The notes: a model not told the origin generated them from the letters alone. A stretch of 64,000 nt of DNA from Aquimarina spinulae (GCF_943373825.1 NZ_CALSBP010000003.1:248001-312000); one strand, 5' to 3'; shown: positions 36,137 to 46,069, counted from the stretch's first letter. Program-made: numbers and translations.

Positions 36137-39100
36137 ATGTTTAAATCATTCCTTTTTAAAGAGATTGCTATGGGTATAAAAAGGCCCATGATATATATAT
36201 TCTTTTTCATATTTACAATAATTGCAACTATCGGGGTTATCAATGATAATATCGTATTTGGAGGAGCTATAGGAAACGTATTAAAAAATGCTCCTCATGT
36301 TATCACAATGTATGTAGCGAATATGTCAATTTTTGGATTGTTAATCGCTACGGCATATTTTAACAATGCGGCTTTGAGAGATTATCAAAATCATTTCGAT
36401 GAAATTCTTTTTAGTACACCCATTGATAAAGCTAGTTATTTTTTTGGTCGTTTTTTCGGAGCACTTTTTTTGTCTACGATCCCACTATTAGGTGTGCTTT
36501 TGGGGTTTTTAATTGGGTCTGATATTGGTTCCGAATCGGGAATGATAAATGCCAATAGAATAGGAGACCTTCAATTAAGCTTTTTTATAAATAATTATTT
36601 TTTATATGTGTTACCCAATATGTTCGTTTCGGGAGCTATTATTTATGCCGTAGCTCTAAAATGGAAAAGTACTATCATATCTTTTATCGCAACGATCATC
36701 ATTATTATTGGATATCTGGTGGCAGGAACGTTCTTAACCGATATTAGCACCGAATACTTAGCTGCACTCACAGATATTTTGGGGGTTAGGGCATATCAAA
36801 TAGATTCTAAATACTTTACAAGTGTTGAAAAAAACACAAATGTTATATCTGCAAGTGGGTGGTTATTTATAAATAGAATCCTTTGGGTAATTATTGGGCT
36901 TGTTATCATCATTAGTTCATATCTGTCTTTTTCATTTATTCAGAAGAATAAAAAAGTAGAAAAAGAAAAGAAAGTCAATAAAAAAGAGCAATCAATAAGA
37001 ATTTTCAATCTTCCAAAAGTGCAAAGTAGCTTTAATTTTACGACTTCAAAAAAGCAGTTTATTAGTTTTTTTAAAATAAACTTTTATACTATTTTAAAAA
37101 GTAACACTTTTAAAATAATGCTTATCGTTGGTGCTTTACTTCTAGTTAATAAATTACTAAATGGGTTTGATTTTTATGGAGTTAAATCATATCCTGTTAC
37201 TTATAAAATGTTGGATTTTAATCGGCCTGTAAGTACGATTTTTGGAATGATCATGTTAGTTTTTTTTAGTGGAGAATTGGTGTGGAGAGAACGATCAAGT
37301 AATATTAGCGGAGTTATAGATGGATCACCACACAGTTCAATCGTTTTGCTTCTTGCCAAAATTACTTCATTAATAGCGATTAATGTTATATTCGATATGT
37401 TCCTTATTTTGATTTCTATTAGTTATCAATTGTTTAGTGGATATACCAGTCCAGATATCGATGTGTATTTATTAGATTTTATTTACTCAGGATTATCAAT
37501 GTACATAGCCTGGTCCTGTATTCTAGTCTTTATACAAATTATTATAAACCATAAATATATAAGCTATTTCATTTCAATACTATTACTTTTTTTATTTGAA
37601 TTTGTTATTGTAGATGCTTTAGGAATAGAATCATTTATGTTAAATCTTGGTTTCACTCCAAATTATCAATATTCTGATATGAATGGTTTTGGTGCAGCAC
37701 TAGTTTCAAAAAATTGGTTTAGTTTGTATTGGATATTGTTTGGCTTTTCACTCATTACTATAGGAAGTCTTTTATGGATAAGAGGCTCTGTAAAAGGAAT
37801 AAAAGATAGAATTAAGTCTGCCAAAAAGCATTTTGTAAAGAAATATGCATTGACTTTAATTACAGTTTTTTGTTTGTTTTTCCTTACTTCATGTTTTGTT
37901 TACTACAATACACAAGTAGTAAACTCTTATAAATCTGCCAATGAAATAGAAGTTATGCAGGTTTCTTATGAGAAGATGTACAAAAAATTTGAAAATATCC
38001 CGCAACCCAAATTTGGTGATGTTACCTACGAAGTAGATATATATCCCGAAGAACGTAATTTACTTGCTAAAACTCATACTGTCTTATTAAACAAGACAAA
38101 TGTGGCAATAGATGTTTTGCATTACTCTATTTCGCGGTACTATGCAACAGAAAAATGGGACATTACTTTAAAGATTCCGAATGCAAATTTAGTTTTTGAG
38201 GATAAAGAATTAGGATACCTAATATATAAACTGGATACTCCATTACAACCCGGTTCTAAAATAGATATCGTTATAGAGGCTGTATATAAAAGTCAGGGGT
38301 TCGAGAACAGTGTTTCAAATTTACGCGTCGCAAAAAACGGAACTTTTATTCAGGAAGCCTACATATTACCAACAATTGGATATGATGAAAATAATGAACT
38401 CATGGATCAAAATGACAGAAAGAAATATAATCTTCCAGTAAGAAAACAAATGGCACTATTACGTACTAATGATAATATTAACACTAAGCAAAATTATTTT
38501 ACCGAAGGAGAATCTGATTGGGTAAATGTTGAAACGATTATTTCAACATCAAGTAACCAAATTGCTATTGCTCCAGGAACATTAATAAAAGAATGGAAAG
38601 CTAATGGACGTTCATATTTTAAGTATAAAAATGATCACAGCTCTTTAAATTTTGTCAATTTTATGTCTGCAGAGTATGAGGTATCTCGCAAAAAGTGGAA
38701 TGGTATAGATATCGAAGTATATTATCATAAAGATCATGATTATAATATTGATATGATGCTGGATGCTATAGAAGAATCATTAAAATATTATACCAAAAAC
38801 TTTGGGCCTTATGTTCATAACCAGGCCAGAATCATCGAGATACCAAGGTATTATAACTTTGCGCAGGCATTTCCTGGTACAATGCCTTATACCGAGGGTG
38901 GTGGATTTACAACTGATCTTTCAAACAAAAATGATAACAATATTATTGAAGCTATCATTGCGCACGAAATGGCACACCAATATTGGGCACATCAGGTAGT
39001 TGGGGCAAATATGCAAGGAGCTACTATGTTATCTGAAAGTTTTTCAGAGTATGCTGCATTAATGGTAATGAAAAACAGGATAAAGGATGATCGTAAAATG

Positions 39101-39730
39101 AAACAGTATCTGAACTATGATTTCGAAAAATATCTAAAAGGTAGAAGTGCTGAAACCGAAAAAGAATTGCCGCTGTATAAAGTAGAAGATCAAGGGTATA
39201 TTCATTATGGTAAGGGAAGTGTTGTGCTGTATGCTTTACAAGATTATATAGGAGAAGATAAAATGAATACTGCTTTAAAAAACTTTTTGGATGAATATAA
39301 ATATAAAGAACCACCCTATCCAACAACGCATGATTTTCTAAGACATCTGAAACCGCAAGTTCCCGATTCATTAAATTACTTGATAACCGACTGGATAAAA
39401 GAAATCACCTTATATGATTATCGTTTAAAAGATGCTACGTATAAAAGGAAAGAAAATGGGAAATATGAAGTCTCCATGGATATTGAAGCATATAAAATAA
39501 AAGTCGATAGTTTAGGGGTCGAAAACAAGGTGAGTCAACGTGATTGGGTAGATATAGGAGTATACAGAGATACAGATGAAAAGCACTTAATTTACTCAAA
39601 AAGAGTCCTTTTTGTCGATGAGAAAATGAATTTCTCTTTTGAGGTTGATACCATTCCTGCAAAAGCTGTAATCGATCCAAAACGATTATTAATAGAAAGA
39701 GTAATCGACGATAATAGTAAAGAATTTTGA
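36137..39730 (+). CDS. ABC-2 type permease fused to M1 aminopeptidase (copy C, complete)
   Basis: An 1197-residue fusion: two blocks of about six TM helices in the first 560 residues, a further TM helix (YALTLITVFCLFFLTSCFVY), a beta domain, then the M1 peptidase. Zinc motif HEMAH at 943-947, second glutamate in LSESFSEYAAL, and Y/KG in HYGKGSVVLYAL. As in copies A and B, 19 residues rather than 18 separate the second histidine from the glutamate and the GxMEN loop is absent (AFPGTMPYTE in its place). More diverged from A and B than they are from each other. All metal ligands are intact, so it is probably an active peptidase facing outward. Confidence 0.9.
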   Translation: MFKSFLFKEIAMGIKRPMIYIFFFIFTIIATIGVINDNIVFGGAIGNVLKNAPHVITMYVANMSIFGLLIATAYFNNAALRDYQNHFDEILFSTPIDKASYFFGRFFGALFLSTIPLLGVLLGFLIGSDIGSESGMINANRIGDLQLSFFINNYFLYVLPNMFVSGAIIYAVALKWKSTIISFIATIIIIIGYLVAGTFLTDISTEYLAALTDILGVRAYQIDSKYFTSVEKNTNVISASGWLFINRILWVIIGLVIIISSYLSFSFIQKNKKVEKEKKVNKKEQSIRIFNLPKVQSSFNFTTSKKQFISFFKINFYTILKSNTFKIMLIVGALLLVNKLLNGFDFYGVKSYPVTYKMLDFNRPVSTIFGMIMLVFFSGELVWRERSSNISGVIDGSPHSSIVLLLAKITSLIAINVIFDMFLILISISYQLFSGYTSPDIDVYLLDFIYSGLSMYIAWSCILVFIQIIINHKYISYFISILLLFLFEFVIVDALGIESFMLNLGFTPNYQYSDMNGFGAALVSKNWFSLYWILFGFSLITIGSLLWIRGSVKGIKDRIKSAKKHFVKKYALTLITVFCLFFLTSCFVYYNTQVVNSYKSANEIEVMQVSYEKMYKKFENIPQPKFGDVTYEVDIYPEERNLLAKTHTVLLNKTNVAIDVLHYSISRYYATEKWDITLKIPNANLVFEDKELGYLIYKLDTPLQPGSKIDIVIEAVYKSQGFENSVSNLRVAKNGTFIQEAYILPTIGYDENNELMDQNDRKKYNLPVRKQMALLRTNDNINTKQNYFTEGESDWVNVETIISTSSNQIAIAPGTLIKEWKANGRSYFKYKNDHSSLNFVNFMSAEYEVSRKKWNGIDIEVYYHKDHDYNIDMMLDAIEESLKYYTKNFGPYVHNQARIIEIPRYYNFAQAFPGTMPYTEGGGFTTDLSNKNDNNIIEAIIAHEMAHQYWAHQVVGANMQGATMLSESFSEYAALMVMKNRIKDDRKMKQYLNYDFEKYLKGRSAETEKELPLYKVEDQGYIHYGKGSVVLYALQDYIGEDKMNTALKNFLDEYKYKEPPYPTTHDFLRHLKPQVPDSLNYLITDWIKEITLYDYRLKDATYKRKENGKYEVSMDIEAYKIKVDSLGVENKVSQRDWVDIGVYRDTDEKHLIYSKRVLFVDEKMNFSFEVDTIPAKAVIDPKRLLIERVIDDNSKEF

Positions 39731-39985
39731 GAAAGATATCATCTTTAATAAATATTCAGCAAAAGAGCATAAGAGTAGGGTAAAGTGTAAATAGTGGTTA
39801 GTACTTTTAATTTTGGTTTCCTATTCTTATGCAGCAGCTGAAGACAAAATATCATAGACCTCATACCTATAGACCAAAGATCTTGATGAAAATAATATAC
39901 CCTGTAAAACCATTTATTCGCTAGCTTTTTTAAAACTGTACGGAATACTCTATTTTATACCTCTATCTTTACCAAAAATTATTTT

Positions 39986-41311
39986 ATGTCAAGACAGTTT
40001 TCTGATTTAGGAGTTTTAGTTCCATTACAAAAAAGTTTAGTAGATCTAAATTTTTCTACACCAACCGATATTCAGGAAAAATCAATTCCTATTTTATTAC
40101 AGAAGAAAGATGATTTTGTTGGTTTAGCCAAAACCGGAACAGGAAAAACAGCTGCATTCGGATTACCGTTGTTGCAAATGATTGATGCAAGTAATCCAAG
40201 TATTCAGGCCGTAATATTGGCTCCGACCAGAGAATTAGGACATCAGATTCATAGTGATTTAACATCTTTTACTAAGTATTTGCCAGATATTTCTATCGCA
40301 TCGGTGTGTGGAGGAATTCCTATTAAACCCCAAATAGAACGTTTAACGAATACAACCCATATCGTTATTGCAACTCCTGGACGTTTAATTGATTTAATTA
40401 ATCGTAATGCTATTGATATTAAAAAAGCTAATTACCTGATTCTTGATGAGGCAGATGAGATGGTAAACTCATTAAAAGAAGATTTGGATAAAATAGTTGC
40501 AGTGCTACCAAAAAATAGAAGAACCATTCTGTTTACTGCTACGATGCCAGGAACCATAAAACAGATGGTGCAAAATTATATGTCTAAGCACATTATTCAA
40601 GTAAGTGCAGATATGGAAACCGTTGGGCATCAAGGTATAGATCATAGATATGTTGTTGTAGAACCAATAGAAAAATTAGAGGTATTAATGCATTTTCTTA
40701 GTTCAAAAGAAGGAGAACGAGGTATTATTTTTTGTAAAACAAAAGCTGCAGTAAATAAGCTGGCAAAGAATCTTGCAATTAATAAATTTTCTTCTGGTGC
40801 ACTACATGGTAGCTTATCACAGCCTATTCGTGATAGAATTATGGGACAATTTAGAGAAGGACATATAGATATTCTTGTCGCTACAGATTTGGCTGCTAGA
40901 GGAATTGATATCAAAGAAATATCATATGTAGTCAATTATCATTTGCCAGATGTTTACGATACCTATGTACACCGAAGTGGAAGAACAGCAAGAGCAGGAG
41001 CAAAGGGATTATCTTTAACAGTATTACAACAAGACGAAGTAGAAGATTTGGCAGAATTTGAATCTGTTTTAGGTATAGCTTTTAAAGAATTCAAAAAAGC
41101 TGATGAACAAAGTATAGAAGAAAATAATGGGCTTTTGTGGGCAAAGAAAATATTTAAAACCAAACCCAATCATACAGTTTCTACTGAATTTAAAGATAAG
41201 ATTAAAACAGTTTTTCATCACCTTACCAAAGAGGAATTGATAGAGAAACTGTTAGCAAATTACCTTGCGCAACATACAAAAACAGAAATACCTAAGAAGA
41301 AAAAGAAATAA
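39986..41311 (+). CDS. DEAD-box RNA helicase (RhlE/DeaD-like)
   Basis: A 441-residue helicase with all core motifs: Q-motif region (STPTDIQEKSIPILL), Walker A AKTGTGKT, PTRELGHQ, TPGR, DEAD in LILDEADEMV, FTAT in place of SAT, ATDLAARGID and HRSGRTARAG. A short C-terminal region ends in a lysine run (PKKKKK), a probable RNA-binding tail. It unwinds RNA duplexes, likely in ribosome assembly or mRNA turnover. It is 5 bp upstream of a second helicase and close to a cold-shock protein gene, which suggests a cold-adaptation function. Confidence 0.94.
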   Translation: MSRQFSDLGVLVPLQKSLVDLNFSTPTDIQEKSIPILLQKKDDFVGLAKTGTGKTAAFGLPLLQMIDASNPSIQAVILAPTRELGHQIHSDLTSFTKYLPDISIASVCGGIPIKPQIERLTNTTHIVIATPGRLIDLINRNAIDIKKANYLILDEADEMVNSLKEDLDKIVAVLPKNRRTILFTATMPGTIKQMVQNYMSKHIIQVSADMETVGHQGIDHRYVVVEPIEKLEVLMHFLSSKEGERGIIFCKTKAAVNKLAKNLAINKFSSGALHGSLSQPIRDRIMGQFREGHIDILVATDLAARGIDIKEISYVVNYHLPDVYDTYVHRSGRTARAGAKGLSLTVLQQDEVEDLAEFESVLGIAFKEFKKADEQSIEENNGLLWAKKIFKTKPNHTVSTEFKDKIKTVFHHLTKEELIEKLLANYLAQHTKTEIPKKKKK

Positions 41312-41316
41312 AACGT

Positions 41317-42627
41317 ATGGCAAATATCATTAAAAAGCAACAGCATATTCTTGATAAATTAAATATTAAGTGTTTGAATCCAATGCAGGAAGATGCTCTT
41401 GTTGCCATTGAGGAAACTGAAAATACGATTATACTTTCTCCTACCGGAACAGGTAAAACTCTAGCATTTTTATTGCCTATTATTGCTAATTTAGATCCTG
41501 AAAGCATAGAGGTACAAGCTTTAGTTTTGGTGCCATCAAGAGAATTAGCTATTCAAATAGAACAAGTCGTTAGAGAAATGGGATCAGGATATAAAGTAAA
41601 TGCTGTATATGGTGGTCGCTCTATTTCTAAAGATAAAATAGAACTGAAGCATACTCCGGCAATTCTTATTGGTACCCCAGGTAGAATAGCAGATCATTTC
41701 AGTAGAGAACGTTTTTCTAAAGAAAGCATAAAAACATTGGTGCTGGATGAATTTGACAAATCATTAGAAGTTGGTTTTGAATACGAAATGAGAGGTATTA
41801 TAAATGAACTGCCAGGAATAAATAGAAGAATATTAACCTCTGCAACACAAGAAATAGACATTCCTGATTTTGTCAAATTAGAAAACCCAACTATTATTGA
41901 TTACTTGGGTGATGGTGTTTCTAATTTAACAATAAAAACGGTAGTATCTCCTTCAAAAAACAAGTTAGATACTCTTGTTGCATTATTACATCAATTAGGT
42001 AATCAACCCGGAATTATATTTTGTAATCTAAAAGATACTATAAGCGAGGTAAGTCACTTTCTGGATAAAAATAATATTAATCACGGTTGTTTTTATGGAG
42101 GAATGGAACAAAAAGATAGAGAACGTTCTTTAATCAAATTTAGAAACGGAACCCATCAGATCATTATTGCTACCGATTTGGCAGCCAGAGGAATCGATAT
42201 CCCAGAGATTAAATATATTGTTCATTACCAGCTTCCGTTAAAAATAGAAGAATTTACACATCGAAATGGTAGAACAGCCAGGGTAAATGCTAAAGGAACC
42301 GCATATGTTTTAAAATGGGAGAAAGAAAACTTACCAGATTTTATCGAAAATTCTGAAATAGAAACGATTACTAAGAACTCTATACGAAAACCTCAATATT
42401 GGCAAACTTTATTTATCTCCGGTGGAAGAAAGGATAAAATCTCAAAAGGAGATATAGCCGGTCTATTCTTTAAACAAGGTAAAATTAATAAAGACCAATT
42501 GGGAGTTATAGAGTTAAAACAAGATTGTACGTTTGTTGCTGTTCCTGTTTCTATAGCCGATGAACTAGTTGCAACATTGAATAATAGTAGATTAAAGAAG
42601 AAAAAAATAAGAGTAACTAGTATCTAG
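41317..42627 (+). CDS. DEAD-box-like helicase with DbpA-type C-terminal RNA-binding domain
   Basis: A 436-residue helicase: Walker A SPTGTGKT, PSRELAIQ, TPGR, motif II DEFD (LVLDEFDKSLEVG) instead of DEAD, TSAT, ATDLAARGID and HRNGRTAR. The last about 75 residues (ISGGRKDKISKGDIAGLFFK, then CTFVAVPVSIADELVATLNN) match the DbpA RNA-binding domain, which targets 23S rRNA hairpin 92 in E. coli and Bacillus. A role in large-subunit assembly is therefore likely. The DEFD variant keeps both catalytic acids. Translationally close to the upstream helicase (5 bp). Confidence 0.92.
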   Translation: MANIIKKQQHILDKLNIKCLNPMQEDALVAIEETENTIILSPTGTGKTLAFLLPIIANLDPESIEVQALVLVPSRELAIQIEQVVREMGSGYKVNAVYGGRSISKDKIELKHTPAILIGTPGRIADHFSRERFSKESIKTLVLDEFDKSLEVGFEYEMRGIINELPGINRRILTSATQEIDIPDFVKLENPTIIDYLGDGVSNLTIKTVVSPSKNKLDTLVALLHQLGNQPGIIFCNLKDTISEVSHFLDKNNINHGCFYGGMEQKDRERSLIKFRNGTHQIIIATDLAARGIDIPEIKYIVHYQLPLKIEEFTHRNGRTARVNAKGTAYVLKWEKENLPDFIENSEIETITKNSIRKPQYWQTLFISGGRKDKISKGDIAGLFFKQGKINKDQLGVIELKQDCTFVAVPVSIADELVATLNNSRLKKKKIRVTSI

Positions 42628-42645
42628 AAAGAAATATAAGTTTCA

Positions 42646-42674
42646 TTGCTTGTAAATTTATGGCATCATATTTG
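42646..42674 (+). promoter_or_regulatory. candidate promoter of the cold-shock gene
   Basis: TTG at 42646-42648 and CATATTTG at 42667-42674 are separated by 18 bp, close to the Bacteroidota TTG / TAnnTTTG promoter with one mismatch in the -7 element. Transcription would begin about 30 bp ahead of the ATG at 42714, giving a short A/T-rich leader. Confidence 0.45.
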
Positions 42675-42713
42675 AAATGCATAAAGTAATTATTAAAATT
42701 AAATTATATTACA

Positions 42714-42905
42714 ATGAGTAAAGGAACAGTAAAATTCTTCAACGATGCCAAAGGTTTCGGTTTTATTAAAGAAGAAGGTTCAAACAAAGAGCATTTTGTG
42801 CATATTTCTGGATTAGTAGATGAGATTCGTGAAGGAGATGAAGTAGAGTACGACCTTAAAGAAGGTAACAAAGGATTGAATGCAGTAAACGTAAAAGTTA
42901 TCTAA
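42714..42905 (+). CDS. cold-shock domain protein
   Basis: A 63-residue single CSD protein, the usual length for bacterial CspA relatives. It begins GTVKFFNDAKGFGFIKEEG, which contains RNP1 (KGFGFI), and RNP2 is seen as HFVHIS. It binds single-stranded RNA/DNA and melts RNA structure. It sits directly after the two RNA helicases but has its own promoter-like sequence and terminator. Confidence 0.96.
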   Translation: MSKGTVKFFNDAKGFGFIKEEGSNKEHFVHISGLVDEIREGDEVEYDLKEGNKGLNAVNVKVI

Positions 42906-42929
42906 ACATATACGCTTAAATTTTGTATC

Positions 42930-42962
42930 AAGAGGCCCATCATTTATGATGGGCCTCTTTCT
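42930..42962 (+). terminator. intrinsic terminator of the cold-shock gene
   Basis: A 14-bp perfect stem, AAGAGGCCCATCAT (42930-42943) with ATGATGGGCCTCTT (42946-42959), over a minimal loop and followed by TCTTT. It starts 25 bp after the stop codon. Confidence 0.85.
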
Positions 42963-43073
42963 TTATAATACACTGAAAGAACATTTCTTATAAAGTTTAT
43001 TATTTTTTAAGACAAAATCCTTTTAAAACTCCTGAAAGACATTAATTTTACAGGCCTAAAAAAATGGAAAGTT

Positions 43074-44627
43074 ATGTCTGAGATGACTACAGAGTCAGAA
43101 GAAAGAAAAACCGGTAAAGAATTATACAGTTACCAAAAAGGAGCAATCAATAAGATTTTTAAAAGTTTTGAAGACGCTCCAGAAGATTATCACCTGTTAT
43201 ATCAACTACCAACTGGTGGTGGTAAGACAGTGATTTTTTCTGAAATAGTAAGACAATACCTTAAACATCATAATAAAAAGGTGTTGGTGATGACACATCG
43301 TATAGAACTGTGTAAGCAAACATCTAAAATGCTTACCGGGTTTGGGGTAGTTAATAAAGTAGTTGATAGCAAAGCAAATCTTGATGACCAGGAGGAGTAT
43401 AGTTGTTTTGTGGCTATGGTAGAAACTTTAAATAATAGACTAAATGAAGATAAACTTGATATCTCAGACATTGGTTTAGTCATTATTGATGAAGCACATT
43501 ATAACTCTTTCACCAAATTATTTAAGTTTTTTGAAAAATCTTTTATTTTGGGAGTTACGGCTACACCATTGAGTTCGAATATGAAATTGCCGATGAAGGA
43601 TAACTATAATGAATTGATTGTTGGCGAAACGATAGAATCTCTAATCGAGAATGAATTTCTTGCTCGTGCAGAAGTCTTTGCTTATAATATGGGATTGACA
43701 TCTTTAGAGGTTGGATCCAATGGAGATTATACAGTAAAATCATCAGAAGATCTGTATACAAACCAGGATATGCTGGGTAAATTACTAGATGCATATAAAA
43801 AACATTCTTTGGGCAAGAAAACGTTAATTTTTAATAATGGAATTAATACTTCATTACACGTTTTTGATACATTTAGAGCAGCAGGATTCCCCATTGCACA
43901 TTTAGATAATACGGCCACAAAAAAACAGAGAAGTCAAATCCTAAAATGGTTTAAAGAAACACCTAATGCTATTTTAACATCGGTAAGTATTTTGACTACA
44001 GGATTTGATGAACCTACGGTAGATACAATTATCTTGAATAGAGCTACCAAATCTTTGACTTTATATTATCAAATGATTGGTCGTGGTTCTCGTATTCTTA
44101 AAAACAAATCTAAGTTTTCTGTAATTGATCTGGGCAATAACCTATATCGTTTTGGACCTTGGGGTGCAGATTTAGATTGGCAAAAAATATTTAATTCACC
44201 AAATTATTATATGGATAAACTCCTTAATGATGAGGAGATTGAAGGTAAGTTTAGACATGAGATGCCAGAAGAATTAAGAGCAGAGTTTGCTAATTCTGAA
44301 GAAGTATATTTTGATATCAAAGAGACGTATATACAATCTGTAAAGAATGGTCAATCATCTAAGGTTGTATTGGAACAATCTATAGCTCAGCACGCCAAGA
44401 TATGTATCGAAAATAGTGAAGATATTTATGACGCATTGGGATTAGCTAAAATGCTGGGTGAGGACATTAATTATAGAATTCAGGCCTATGCTAAATGTAT
44501 CAGTAAGAGTACTCATAATTTTTTGACCTGGTTAAAGGATGATTATCGAAAGAAGTTAAGTACGTATTTACGTGATAATTTTGATACTTTGTTTGAAGAA
44601 ATTCATGGGAGACCACCAGAAGACTAG
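43074..44627 (+). CDS. superfamily II DEAD/DEAH-box helicase (restriction-type/UvrB-like fold)
   Basis: A 517-residue helicase different from the two DEAD-box proteins upstream: Walker A LPTGGGKT, motif II DEAH (LVIIDEAHYNS), motif III GVTATPL, and motif VI QMIGRGSRI. This set is typical of the ResIII/DEAH DNA helicase-like group. A C-terminal region of about 150 residues (EMPEELRAEFANSEEVYFDI onward) has no domain I recognise. Its partner is unknown; it has no restriction or methylase neighbour. It ends 3 bp before the convergent RlmF stop. Confidence 0.9.
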   Translation: MSEMTTESEERKTGKELYSYQKGAINKIFKSFEDAPEDYHLLYQLPTGGGKTVIFSEIVRQYLKHHNKKVLVMTHRIELCKQTSKMLTGFGVVNKVVDSKANLDDQEEYSCFVAMVETLNNRLNEDKLDISDIGLVIIDEAHYNSFTKLFKFFEKSFILGVTATPLSSNMKLPMKDNYNELIVGETIESLIENEFLARAEVFAYNMGLTSLEVGSNGDYTVKSSEDLYTNQDMLGKLLDAYKKHSLGKKTLIFNNGINTSLHVFDTFRAAGFPIAHLDNTATKKQRSQILKWFKETPNAILTSVSILTTGFDEPTVDTIILNRATKSLTLYYQMIGRGSRILKNKSKFSVIDLGNNLYRFGPWGADLDWQKIFNSPNYYMDKLLNDEEIEGKFRHEMPEELRAEFANSEEVYFDIKETYIQSVKNGQSSKVVLEQSIAQHAKICIENSEDIYDALGLAKMLGEDINYRIQAYAKCISKSTHNFLTWLKDDYRKKLSTYLRDNFDTLFEEIHGRPPED

Positions 44628-44630
44628 TAT

Positions 44631-45485
44631 CTAAAATTTCCAAACAATAAAACGGCTTTTTTTATTACCCTGTTCCATTGCAATGGTAGTATGTGTTGCC
44701 TTCAGTTTATCTAATTGTTTCTCTAATTTGGGTAAGTGTTCTTTCTTAGAAACGAGGCTTGTAAAAAAACCTACTTGTTTAGCAAAAGTAACGCTTTGTT
44801 TTATCATTCGTTTTAAGAATAAAGCTTCACCGCCATTACACCAGAGTTCATTGGCCTGGCCTCCAAAATTGAGTTCAAGATGTTCTGCAATACCTAAATT
44901 CTTTACCTTTCTAAGTGTTCCTTTAGAAGCTTCTTTTTGTGAAGTGTGAAATGGTGGATTACACATGGTGAAATCAAAGTATTCCTCGTTTTTTATAACT
45001 CCTTCAAATATATTAGCATTGTTAGTCTGGTGTCTTATTTCAATAGAATCACTCAGCTGCTGATTTATTTTAATATTATTTTTTGCAGATATCACCGCTT
45101 TTTCATCAATATCTGCTCCTACCATATACCAATCATATACTTGTGCTCCTAAAATGGGATAAATGCAATTGGCACCCATGCCTATATCTAAACCCTTTAT
45201 TTTGGTAGTAACTCCTTCTTTTGCCAGCATATCAGCCAAATGATGTATATAATCCACTCTCCCAGGAATAGGAGGGCAGAGGTAACCTTCTGGGATATTC
45301 CAATCCTTTAATCCATAATGATACTTTAAAATAGCTCTATTCAACTCCAAAACTGCTTTATGATCAGAGAAATCTATTGTACTATTTCCAAATGTATTGA
45401 TAAAGACAAAAATTTCTAATGCCTCATGCGCATTAATTAGTGTTGTAAAATTATATGGTTTATTATGAATATTATTGGGATGCAC
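44631..45485 (-). CDS. rlmF: 23S rRNA (adenine(1618)-N(6))-methyltransferase
   Basis: A 284-residue SAM-dependent methyltransferase (E. coli RlmF/YbiN is 308). SAM-binding motif GLDIGMGANCIYPILG, the catalytic N6-adenine motif NPPFH in DFTMCNPPFHTSQKEA, and the conserved LWCNGGEALFLKRMI are characteristic of RlmF. It methylates A1618 of 23S rRNA. It is followed on the same strand, 11 bp upstream in coordinates, by a Crp/Fnr regulator gene, so the two may be cotranscribed. Confidence 0.93.
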   Translation of the reverse strand: MHPNNIHNKPYNFTTLINAHEALEIFVFINTFGNSTIDFSDHKAVLELNRAILKYHYGLKDWNIPEGYLCPPIPGRVDYIHHLADMLAKEGVTTKIKGLDIGMGANCIYPILGAQVYDWYMVGADIDEKAVISAKNNIKINQQLSDSIEIRHQTNNANIFEGVIKNEEYFDFTMCNPPFHTSQKEASKGTLRKVKNLGIAEHLELNFGGQANELWCNGGEALFLKRMIKQSVTFAKQVGFFTSLVSKKEHLPKLEKQLDKLKATHTTIAMEQGNKKSRFIVWKF

Positions 45486-45496
45486 GCTTATTTAAT

Positions 45497-46069
45497 TTAT
45501 TTATGATTCTTATCGTTTAATTTCACTAATACCCTGTTTAAGCTTCTTAAAGTAATTCCCATATAATTAGCGATATCTTTTTTAGAAATCACTTCTGTAA
45601 GCTCTGGAAAAGCTTGTTTAAGCTTTAGAATATTATCTTCTATGGTATAGGATTGTTGGTAAGAATGTCTTGGAGCCTTATAACCAATTTTAACTGCCAT
45701 AGCTTTCATAACCAATCTGTTAAATCTTTTGTCTTGCTCTAATAAGTAATTGAAATTTGTATATGAGATTTTATAAACTTCTAGTCTTGTAATTGCTTCA
45801 ATACTACAAAAGCTTAATTTACCACTAAAGACTTCTAATTCTCCAAACTTCATTCCTTTTCCCAGGAACTCCTGAATAAAGTCCTTTCCATTTTCATCAG
45901 ACAAATAACATTTAGTGATACCTTCCTTAATAATAAAAACCGAAGTATATCTTTTATCTTGTTCTATTATTTTTTGTTTTGGCAAAAACCTTTCTTCAAT
46001 AAAATAATCAATATCCAAACGACAAAGAATATCAATGTAATCCAATAATTCCTGGTCCGTTCTTATCAT
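45497..46069 (-). CDS. Crp/Fnr family transcriptional regulator
   Basis: A 190-residue regulator with a cyclic-nucleotide-binding-like beta roll (IIEQDKRYTSVFIIKEGITK, GMKFGELEVFSGKLSFCSIE) and a short winged helix at the C-terminus (ISKKDIANYMGITLRSLNRV). The cNMP pocket arginine is not evident, and no cysteine cluster typical of FNR is seen, so the effector is unknown; many Bacteroidota members are effector-free. Divergent from the HD-domain/MFS genes across 94 bp that contain a small inverted repeat. Confidence 0.9.
   Translation of the reverse strand: MIRTDQELLDYIDILCRLDIDYFIEERFLPKQKIIEQDKRYTSVFIIKEGITKCYLSDENGKDFIQEFLGKGMKFGELEVFSGKLSFCSIEAITRLEVYKISYTNFNYLLEQDKRFNRLVMKAMAVKIGYKAPRHSYQQSYTIEDNILKLKQAFPELTEVISKKDIANYMGITLRSLNRVLVKLNDKNHK

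Noticed and set aside
39731..39985. 255-bp gap between copy C permease and the first helicase, examined for a small gene or RNA
   Set aside because: Only a weak AAAGAT/ATCTTT hairpin near 39733 and no convincing promoter or frame.
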